In this document: positions 56,357 through 64,000 of the stretch, piece after piece
Numbering within the stretch: position 1 is the stretch's first letter
How the letters are laid out: each line of letters begins with the position of its first letter
Source of the DNA: Bryopsis sp. KO-2023
Lineage: Eukaryota; Chlorophyta; Ulvophyceae; Bryopsidales; Bryopsidaceae
DNA: 64,000 nucleotides
Assembly (NCBI GenBank): GCA_030272585.1
Contig: BSYQ01000010.1
Location: 2,480,001-2,544,000 of the forward strand
Reading direction: 5' to 3'
Program-made: the position numbers and the translations under genes
The notes under the pieces: generated by a model
The model's database searches: none
The model's input: the letters and a program-made list of their open reading frames with translations, nothing else
What the model was told of the DNA's origin: nothing

Positions 56357-59300
56357 TTAATATTCCCACATCGACAACCGACATGGCTTCACGAAATCAA
56401 CATGAGTCAAAAACTTGCTTTGGTCTGGATCATTAACCACACACCTGTGCCTAGACACATATCCATCAAACAGACACGGTCCATACCAAAATGCTTTCAA
56501 CTTTTCCCCTTCAGACCTCATTCGAGTGTGGTCGTAACACCAAACCCACTGCCCAACCTTGTAACTTTCCTCCACGAACTTTTGTTTGGATTGTCTTTTC
56601 TGTCGACCAAGTGCATCTCGGAACCAAGCAACGCCGACATCATTTCTCCATTGTTGATCAGAAATCGGCTTATCCCATATATCTCTCCTTTGCATCAGCT
56701 GCCTGGGAGGAAAACCTGTAGCATCATGCGGCATTTCCTGGATCAACTTTTCGGCTTCCTGGACTTGCTGAGGCCACTCCGTTATCATCTTGTCATCAGT
56801 CATGCGCTTAATGCGGTCCTCCAGTGTGCGGTGGTACCTTTCAATCAACCCTGCACTCTTATGGGAGTATGGAGGCACATACTCGTGCTTGATCCCAAAC
56901 TTCTCCATTACAGTCAAAAATCGTCGCGAAGTAAACACAGCAGCATTGTCAGTCATAACAACCTGAGGCTGCCCATGTGATAGTATCCAAACTTCCAGAG
57001 CTTGACTCACAGCAACAGCATTTGCACTTGGCACAGGCCTTGCTTCAGCAAATCGGGAGCAGTGATCAATGGTGGTTACCAGATACATGGAGCCATCAGT
57101 CCCCTTTGGGAAAGGCCCAACCACGTCCATGCTGACTGCTTGTCCAGGCCACCCCCCTCGTTTCGTATCTCCCCATGGTGCCTTCTCCCTTGGTCGCTCA
57201 TATTTTTGACAGACGACACAAGCGTGCACATAGGACTCCACAATAGGCCGAGATATTTTTTCTCCTCGCATTCGCAACACCTTCAACATTTTCGCGACGC
57301 CAAAATGGCCCCTGTGCGCTTCCTTAAGAAGTTGGTTTATTCGCTGCTTCCTTTCCTCGTCAACGTGGTATAGAGTCAGCTTTGCTCCTGTCTCATGACT
57401 CGCCCAACGTGAAAGTAAGTCGGCAAGCACATTGACTTTACCTGGCAAGTGCGTAAAACGAAGATTGCCGCCGACCGTGTAATTTCCTGTGATATAGCTG
57501 AGCAGACGCAGCATCCTTAGATCGGTATCGTCAGTCAAGCTCCCCGAATTAAACTTTTTAGCCGACCCTTCGGAATCGGTAAAAACCTGCACATTTGCTC
57601 CTCCCGTAATCCACGCTACTTTCTTTAGCGCGCGAACAATTGTTTGCGCTTCACCTAGGAAGCTGGATACTGCCCTTTTGCCCGGAGAGTTCAAATGTGA
57701 TCCCAAAAACACAAGCTGATCACCTTGCGTTAATGCATATCCCCCGGCGGCCGACGACCAATCCGTGTACAGTTGGAAGTCCTCCCCTGGCTGCTGCATC
57801 CGCATATCGTACACTGCACTGAGAACGTCCGCCACCACTGTTTGGAAACGTTCGTTGACGAGATCCCAATCCGCTTCTCGCCCTACAGCCGATAATTCTT
57901 CGTACATTGCCTGTACTTTCCTCGCAAACCCAGGCACGTGTCCTTTTACTACGTTCAGCATTCCGAGCGCCTGTTGTAGTGTCTTACGCCCTTGTATTTT
58001 TGGTAATCCTTCACGCAGCTTTTGGCAGTACGGTTCCAAGCTTACTGTCCCTTGTGAAACCTCAAATCCGAGGAAAGTGACTCGGCTTTTCTTCAGCTGA
58101 GCTTTCTCCTTTTTCACTTTAAATCCGAATCGGTCCAAGATTTGAAAAAGGGATTGTAGCTTTCGGTCGTGTTCCCACTCATTGCGGGCTCCGATGATAA
58201 GATCATCAATGTAAACCTCGGCGTCCAAATCGGGAAATATCTTCCGAGCTTCTTCCAGTACACGAGTGATAATAGAATGAAAAATTAGTGCGCTCCCGTT
58301 AAATCCTTGCACTAATCTCCGAAACCTGTACCGCTTCTTCCCCATGCTGAAACAGAAATATTGGCTGAGCTCTTCGTCAATTCCCAGATTAAAGAAACCA
58401 TCCTTGAGATCAATTACCGAAAAAACCCGGTATTCGGGATTCAGCCGCGATAGAATGGTTTTTACGGGAGTGAGAGGAGTTTTCCAGGTTCGAAAAAGCT
58501 TGTTGATTCGCCGACAGTCCAACGTAATTCGTACCGCTGTGCTCCCTGGTTTTTGGAAAACCAAGGGCTGTGAAAACAGTCCGCGTTCATCCCAACGCAA
58601 CTCTTTGACGATCCCCCTTCGTTCGAGGGATGCGATCTCGGCTTCGGCTGCTCCTTCCTGTCCCATGGACAACGGCTGCCAGTCACTGGAAGCGCTAAAG
58701 CTCGCAGTTCCGATTTGTTCTAGGTCAGACATCGTGATAGTGAGAGCGGCCATATCACGTGATAACCCACTCGAATCTGGTGACAAATCAAAGACTCGAG
58801 GAAATCTTTGCATAAGTTGAGACAGACACTCATCGTGACTTTCAGGTTCGAATAAGTCGTTGCTCAGAACTTCTGCGTTTACACCATGAGTCTCCCCCTG
58901 GACATCCCACTTTCCGTATCGTCCCCACTTAGAACGCCGAACATCCCAAACTTTTGTTTCACTCCGCTCTGTCCCTCTTTGTTCCTCTTTTCGCCGAATC
59001 CAACTTCCTTCCTTTCCATGTCCTGTAGAACTTCGCTCCTGTTGCCTCCAGTCAGTCTCTGCTTTTCGTATATACGGCTGTTCAGAAGCACTACGTCGAA
59101 TTCTGGACATCGCACATCGACCATCAATGTCAGTCACCTCCTGTAAGCGTCCTGGTATAAACCACGCCCTTGTCTTTGGGGTCACATGCTGTATTTCACG
59201 GCTATCATTGACGAGATATCCAAATAAAGTGCCCCCCACCCGCTGTTTCATCACCAATCTAATCCCCTTTGTATTAAGACAGTCAATAATAGGTCCCCGA

Positions 59301-59502
59301 ACGCCTTGAAGCTCATAAGGCAAACTCAAAACTGCAACCTCCCCTGGTCCCAAAACAACACTTCGGTTAAGATAAAAAACGACCACGTCCTTGTACTGTT
59401 CGGGATAGTACTCCACCTCCTGAGTTAGCTGGATTCTTATGCCTTCCTTGTTCGTCCTACCATCGTTTCCTGAATGCACGGACGACTCGCACCCAGGACT
59501 CC
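56357..59502 (-). CDS. Retrotransposon Pol (RT, RNase H, integrase)
   Basis: Frame -1 relative to gag. The first in-frame ATG is at 59479, but translation probably enters by frameshift at 59503-59509. Order of parts: a linker resembling the protease tail; reverse transcriptase with ITLDCRRINK, FSVIDLKDGFFNLGIDEEL and the catalytic YIDD in AEVYIDDLIIGA; RNase H with QLYTDWSSAAGGYAL and VFTDSEGSAKKF; integrase with a HHCC zinc finger (CVVCQKYERP) and the DDE core (SMDVVGPFPKG; VVMTDNAAVFTSRR; LIERYHRTLEDR). It ends CRLSMWEY. The frame has no stop or break. It encodes the enzymes for copying and inserting the element. Confidence 0.92.
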
Positions 59503-61443
59503 TTTTTTTGTATCTTCTTGAGTACAGACAGCGGGCTGCACTTTGGCTTTCTCCAAAAAAATCGCCGTGGCCAGCTTGGCTCCCTTCTTAAGCAGGACTG
59601 GACAACTTCGCTCATTGTCCACACCAATGACGATAGGCTCTCCTTCTGTGGGCCCAGCAACCAGTTGCGAATGCACACGTAACCCATGTTTATCTGCGTG
59701 TACGTTTCGCGGCTTAACAGCCAGAACCACATTCCCGTGAAGAAAGCATCGAGCAGAGGAAACGACTTGTGTAGTTCGTCCAGGCCCCAGTAAGGTGTCA
59801 TTTCCTAGAGTCAGTACACATTCTCCTGAGTCTGCTTGGGTCTCCTTTTTTTGCCCTGCTGATGCTTCCTTAGTAGTAGCTGAAAAACAGATTATTTCTG
59901 CCTCTGTTTTTTTGTCTACCAAACGATCAGTCCCTGGGTCTATGATAAAGCCTAATTTCCCGATGGCCTCTTTTCCCAGAATGCTCCGTCCATGCCCTTC
60001 CAAAATAGTGAACTGCAGCTCAGACTGGTTCTGCCCGACTTCGACCATTGCTGTGGTTGTTCCGAGTGATTGTACACTGTCCTGTGTGATGCCCTGAATA
60101 GACATCTTTCCTGGATGAAGTGGAAGTCCAAACTTTCGTAACGTCTTCTCATAGAGAATACTGACTGCAGCTCCTGTGTCAATCAAGAACTTGACTTGCT
60201 GTCCTTTGATAACCCCATTGACATGCATAAGTCTTCTGTTCTGTTGGCTGCCATCCGAAGTATTCCCCACCCCCACATATGCTTCGTCTCCTTCCGAGTC
60301 AGAATTCATCCACACCGTGCTGACAGTGTTTTCTTCTTTCGTATCCACATGCTTGACTGGCTTTCCTGCAGTGACCCCCTTCCCAGACATAGGCTTTCCT
60401 GTCAGTGGTTTCTGCGAAGGACCTCCCCCCTCCGTCTGCGCATTGGTGACTATGTCAGTAAGTCTTTCGGCTAGCCAGGGATTCCGCATGGCCTTTTGGA
60501 CTGTTGTCAAAAGTTCGTTCATACGCGAAAGCTGAAGTGGGAACGTTACCAATCCCTTGCCGTTGATCGGAAATACTTCCAGTTTGTCTTCACCCTCCAT
60601 ATAACTCTCTGCCGAGTGTACTTTTGCTTCCTTGTTTCCTGCGAGGCCCAAAGCTTCCCAGTCGCTGGCTAGCGAAGTGGCGTCTTCAAGCGTGGTCGGC
60701 TTACGCGTTTCGACTTGAACGCGAATATGGGGGTGAAGTCCCGCCAAGTAGTGCCCAACCAATTCTTCCTCGCTAGCTTCTGGTATTCTGACGGCCAGTT
60801 TGCGAAACAGAGCGTTGTACTCTTGGACACCCTTCGTTCCTTGAGAGCAGTTGCGTATCAGTCTTCGAACCCTTGTGTTGTCATCCTTCCTTGCAAATTG
60901 ACTCTTCATCTTTCCTCGTAGCAGCTCAAAAGAGAGAGTCCGTATGTCAGTTCGTTCCAAAAGAACCCTGTACCAGCTTTTTGCGAAACCACGCAACATA
61001 GTCCCGACAAAGCGCACCCGCGCAGTCTCAGAGCTTTCACCTATCAACTCAAGATATTCGTGTATTCCGAACCACCAATCCTGGAAGCTTTCGTCAGGTT
61101 TTTCCCCAGTAAAATATTCGGGCGTACCAAACTTTACTTTGGCCACTGTATGGTGACGGACCCCACTTTCAATTGATGTTCCGTTTCTTCTTGCTTCACG
61201 GCCACCTGGGCTGGGTACCGTAAAGACCTCTTCATATTCACTTTCTGGTGGAATGGTTACCCGTTCTGGGGTTGGCCTCCGGCCTTGCGAAGCCTCCAGT
61301 GCCGACATGCGTAGTTCCAACTGCGAAAACTCTTCCCGTAGGCTTGCTTGAATAGCCCTCACAATTTCTGACTCCATGGCGGTTGCCTGCCCCAGTTGTG
61401 AGCCCTCCGCCAAAATCTCTCCAGGTTCTCCAGGCTCATTCAT
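59437..61443 (-). CDS. Retrotransposon Gag-protease
   Basis: 668 codons from the ATG at 61443, which directly follows the primer-binding site. The N-terminal part is coiled-coil-like (QASLREEFSQLELRMSALEA). The middle has the retrotransposon capsid signature (DWWFGIHEYLELIGESSETA; GFAKSWYRVLL; GHYLAGLHPHIRVQVETRKP). The C-terminal third is an aspartic protease with the active-site triad in KFLIDTGAAVSILYEKTL and the flap-side ILGKEAIGKLGFI. No CCHC zinc knuckle was found, which is unusual for gypsy Gag. The frame is also open upstream into the LTR. It ends VGRTRKA, 66 bases past the slippery site. Confidence 0.9.
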   Translation of the reverse strand: MNEPGEPGEILAEGSQLGQATAMESEIVRAIQASLREEFSQLELRMSALEASQGRRPTPERVTIPPESEYEEVFTVPSPGGREARRNGTSIESGVRHHTVAKVKFGTPEYFTGEKPDESFQDWWFGIHEYLELIGESSETARVRFVGTMLRGFAKSWYRVLLERTDIRTLSFELLRGKMKSQFARKDDNTRVRRLIRNCSQGTKGVQEYNALFRKLAVRIPEASEEELVGHYLAGLHPHIRVQVETRKPTTLEDATSLASDWEALGLAGNKEAKVHSAESYMEGEDKLEVFPINGKGLVTFPLQLSRMNELLTTVQKAMRNPWLAERLTDIVTNAQTEGGGPSQKPLTGKPMSGKGVTAGKPVKHVDTKEENTVSTVWMNSDSEGDEAYVGVGNTSDGSQQNRRLMHVNGVIKGQQVKFLIDTGAAVSILYEKTLRKFGLPLHPGKMSIQGITQDSVQSLGTTTAMVEVGQNQSELQFTILEGHGRSILGKEAIGKLGFIIDPGTDRLVDKKTEAEIICFSATTKEASAGQKKETQADSGECVLTLGNDTLLGPGRTTQVVSSARCFLHGNVVLAVKPRNVHADKHGLRVHSQLVAGPTEGEPIVIGVDNERSCPVLLKKGAKLATAIFLEKAKVQPAVCTQEDTKKGVLGASRPCIQETMVGRTRKA
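59503..59509 (-). promoter_or_regulatory. Predicted -1 ribosomal frameshift site
   Basis: In the gag frame the sequence reads ACA AAA AAA GGA, so the heptamer A AAA AAA fits the X XXY YYZ rule. A -1 slip here leads directly into the pol frame (RSPGCESSVHSGNDGRT) without a stop, and the gag stop lies downstream at 59437. A stimulatory RNA structure was not identified. Confidence 0.65.
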
Positions 61444-61456
61444 GGCTCCGAAACCA
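61444..61456 (-). other. Primer-binding site
   Basis: Element-sense TGGTTTCGGAGCC directly follows the 5' LTR. It starts with TGG, complementary to a tRNA CCA end; the matching tRNA 3' end would be GGCTCCGAAACCA. This is not the usual initiator-Met sequence. Confidence 0.7.
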
Positions 61457-61718
61457 TATAATAACGAGACTTTCCGACTGATTCGTGAATGGGTACAACA
61501 CACAGAGAACACACAGTCTTGGCCCAGAAGGGACTTACAAGGATATTGCAACTATTTCCATCCATCAATAAATATCTGTTCCCGTCCTGTACTGCCTCAT
61601 TACTCACAGTACCTCTTCCTTAGTACTGCCTCTTTACAATACACATTCCCGTACTTTCCTAACCCATCTTCCTATCTCTTGCGTCATCCACCTGACTCCA
61701 CCCTCTCAATCCTTTACA
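61457..61718 (-). repeat. 5' LTR (element sense)
   Basis: 262 bp, begins TGTAAAGG and ends TTATTATA in element sense. Should contain the element promoter; matches 56074-56335. Confidence 0.92.
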
Positions 61719-62076
61719 TGCCCCACCACCAAATACAAAAAGCAGAGCTTTATTTAAAAAACCAAACCACTTCAGTGGAAAATTACATAGCAGTTTTCGA
61801 GCTTTATTTGGGTTTGGGGTTTTCTCACACAGGCGATGCATCCAATGGACGGAACAACAGGGCACGAATCTTCTGTGGAAAATTACTAATTCATTAAAAA
61901 TTTCATCGCCGTAATCTTTGTAGGAACAACCCATCACTTACTTCACGAATTCTGAAGCTGACTCACCGCGGCGCAGCCATCCTCCTCACCGAAATGGCGC
62001 GAAAGTTGAGGTTTGTTCCCACAACGGAGGGAGAAGGGGGAAAAAAACCCAAGCCATTTGCAGGCCACGATAGGAA
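61719..62076. promoter_or_regulatory. Upstream region of the MFS gene
   Basis: Begins with the right target-site copy TGCCC (61719-61723). Before the insertion this DNA was joined to 55804-56073, so the BOR and MFS genes were divergent neighbours with roughly 0.6 kb between start codons. No specific motif was recognised. Confidence 0.4.
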
Positions 62077-64000
62077 ATGGAACCCAGCGGGATGGCGTCG
62101 AAAGGGTCGTTTCGAGAGCGTGTGTGGGAACCCCTGAAGGAAATCCAACGAACGGCCGTGGCTCGGCTGATTCTTCTTTTGACCCTGTACGTTCTGTCAG
62201 GTAAAAGCGAACGTTTCGCTGCGTGCTGTATATGTGGGGAAAATTGGAAAGCGTCTTTTTGGGGGATTTCGAATTTCGGGTTCATAATCGTTGATCAGAT
62301 TTTCCTGCAAAAAAAAATTCAGACACAAGGTTTGGAAATTTTGGACAAGTTGATGTGGAACCTGTTCTATTTCCTTCAACATCAAATAACAACTTTGCCT
62401 CAGTTTTTTATTCTTGTATTTTTTTTAAATCATTCATAAAAATACTGAGGCAGATCCTGTGGTGCAAGGTCACAGCCCCAACCAAGGAAAGTGAGGTCAC
62501 ACTTTGAAAAGGGACACAGAAAAGTGTGACCTTACATTAGAACGGGATGTTACTCATGATCATCTGTCTGACTTTCATGAACACTGTAAGAATAAACAGA
62601 ACTCTATTCCTAACCAATTTGACAATACTTTCGTAAATCACTGGTCGTGGTTTTGAACGGGGGTTGGTGTGGTTTGCAATTCAGCTTTTTCTTTGCTTGC
62701 TGCCTTCACACCAAGCCTTTTGACCAACTACTTCGCAGCCACACAGTCCAATGGAGTCACAACCGAGTGCACGGGGGATGCCAGAAAAGACTTCCCGACG
62801 ATTTGCAAGCATGCAACGAATGCAGTGTTGGCATGGAAATCTGGAACAGCCATAGCCACCAATTTTATCTTGGGGGTGTTTCTCTTTCCTAGCTTGGGCA
62901 GGTGGAGCGATCTGTGGGGAAGAAAGCCGTTCATAGTTTTGGGATTCATGGGTGGAATTCTGCAGCCCCTGTCTGTCATACTGTATCTTCGGTTTGGCGT
63001 GCCTTTGTGGTGGTAAGTCTTTTGAGAAAAAAGGACCGAATGGCCTTCTCTATTTTCACTGTGGCATTTTCTGATCTGTCGATGAAAGCAAAGAGTTTTT
63101 TTTTTTCTTTTCTGTGCCCCCTGGAGAATTTTCCCTGCAAAAACACCTGGAGAAATACTTTTCTTTTCTTTGAGTTCTGCAAGGAAAGTCTAGTTTTAAA
63201 GTTCGACCAATGCTGTCGTGTGTGCAGGTACTTCATTGCTGGTATCTTCCTCCAGTCCGTCAATCCATTCTTGACGTCTTTTGCGTACGTCGCGGACGTC
63301 ATCAGCCCGTCGGGTCGAACGGTCGCGTTCGCCACCCTCGGCATCGTTTTCTGCGTGGGTTTCACAATCGGCCCGATACTTACCATCAGTGGCGCGATAA
63401 CCACCGCCGACACGGCCGCATGGGCTTCCTTGGGCTGCGCCGTGGCTTCCGTGTTGGGATCTGTTTTGATTTTGCCAGAATCCCTGTCGGCGGAAACCAA
63501 AACGGCGGCGTGGGTGGCTGTGGAGGATGGGGACGACGGCAAGAAGAGGGGCTGCGTTTCTTGGTTGAAAACCTCTTTTCGAATGTTCTGGGGTTCGTTG
63601 AGGATCCTGTTCAGAACGACGTTTTTCACCAAGCTGACCATTGGCATTTTGGCGCTCTATCTCAACTTCGAGGAAGTGTTCGAAATGCAAGTTCAGTATT
63701 TCCAAGAAGTGGCGGGATTCACCGAACAAGACACGGCGAGCTTGTTCGCGGTGTCGGGCATGGCGGGTTGGTTTACGATCACCGTCGTGCTGTGGTTGTT
63801 GCTGACCGTCTTTCGAATGTCCGAAAAGCAAGTTTTGCTTTTTGGGATGATCGTTTTCGCGCTGCAGCAGCTGCTGTATGCGTTCGTTCGATCGAAAGCC
63901 GTCATACTCGTCGTGGCGGCCGCGGGCACCACCGCGAATCTCGTCCAGCCCGCCATCTCGAGCTTGAAGTCCAACAACGTCGCCCCGGAGGAGCAAGGCG
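62077..64000 (+). CDS. Major facilitator superfamily transporter (5' part)
   Basis: Membrane transporter, probably a proton-linked exporter. Exons: 62077-62200 (MEPSGMASKGSFRERVWEPL, start of the first helix), 62685-63012 and 63228 to the window end; phases 1 and 2 agree and introns are GT-AG. The MFS motif A is clear between helices 2 and 3 (LGRWSDLWGRKPFIVLGFMG). Hydrophobic segments include FSLLAAFTPSLLTNYF, ATNFILGVFLFPSLG, YFIAGIFLQSVNPFLTSFAY, VAFATLGIVFCVGFTIGPIL and ASLGCAVASVLGSVLILPES. A charged central loop follows (VEDGDDGKKRGC) and then more helices (GWFTITVVLWLLLTVF). Overall it resembles tetracycline-resistance-like MFS proteins of the MFSD14/HIAT1 group; substrate unknown. About the last quarter lies outside the window. 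Confidence 0.85.

Larger units (their letters stand above)
56074..61718 (-). mobile_element. Ty3/gypsy LTR retrotransposon, apparently complete
   Basis: A 5645-bp element transcribed leftward. It has two 262-bp LTRs that agree by eye at every position compared, a 5-bp target duplication (TGCCC), a primer-binding site at 61456-61444 (TGGTTTCGGAGCC) and a purine tract at 56347-56336 (GCAGGGGAAGCG). Gag-protease and polymerase ORFs overlap in different frames. The domain order protease, RT, RNase H, integrase is that of Ty3/gypsy. No chromodomain or envelope-like ORF was seen. Both main frames are open end to end and the LTRs match, so the insertion is young and may be active. The LTR starts with TG but ends in TTATTATA in element sense rather than CA. 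Confidence 0.93.

Overview
The window is nuclear DNA of an intron-rich eukaryote. The genes I can name resemble plant families most closely: a class II trehalose-6-phosphate synthase/phosphatase, an XEG113-type GT77 arabinosyltransferase, a BOR-type borate transporter, UBP12/13-like ubiquitin proteases, a TSJT1/DUF3700 protein and plant-like RPL7. This suggests a green-lineage genome, perhaps a streptophyte alga or an early land plant; that placement is inference. Introns and spacers are full of A, T, G and C homopolymers, while coding exons are nearly free of them, which helps place exon borders.

Layout. 1-174: tail of an unidentified plus-strand gene. 2215-4199: RPL7 (minus), divergent from an intronless TSJT1-like gene (4665-5921). 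9476-31110: a repeat-rich block with two 5'-truncated UBP12-like copies (13222-17957 and 23328-26183). The two lie in an about 8.2 kb tandem duplication and share an 8-bp frameshifting insertion. Around them are three copies of a 0.5-0.6 kb repeat, two copies of a membrane/coiled-coil ORF with mini- and macrosatellites, an LRR fragment and a Helitron-like fragment. 32921-38479: trehalose synthase/phosphatase (minus, 12 exons plus an unresolved first exon). 40999-43532: a secreted four-Kunitz-domain protein (plus, 8 exons). 44267-46890: XEG113-like glycosyltransferase (minus, N-terminus not found). 50110-55803: BOR transporter (minus, 12 exons, complete). 56074-61718: a complete Ty3/gypsy LTR retrotransposon on the minus strand, with matching LTRs, a TGCCC target duplication and a -1 frameshift site between gag and pol. 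62077-64000: a major-facilitator transporter (plus, cut by the window end).

The intact host genes are housekeeping, cell-wall, sugar-signalling and transport functions and do not form a pathway. The unusual material is the duplicated block (9.5-31 kb), the Kunitz gene, whose domains each sit on a symmetric phase 1-1 exon, and the fresh retrotransposon. Exon borders were set by hand from GT-AG sites, reading phase and family resemblance. No alignment or database search was run.
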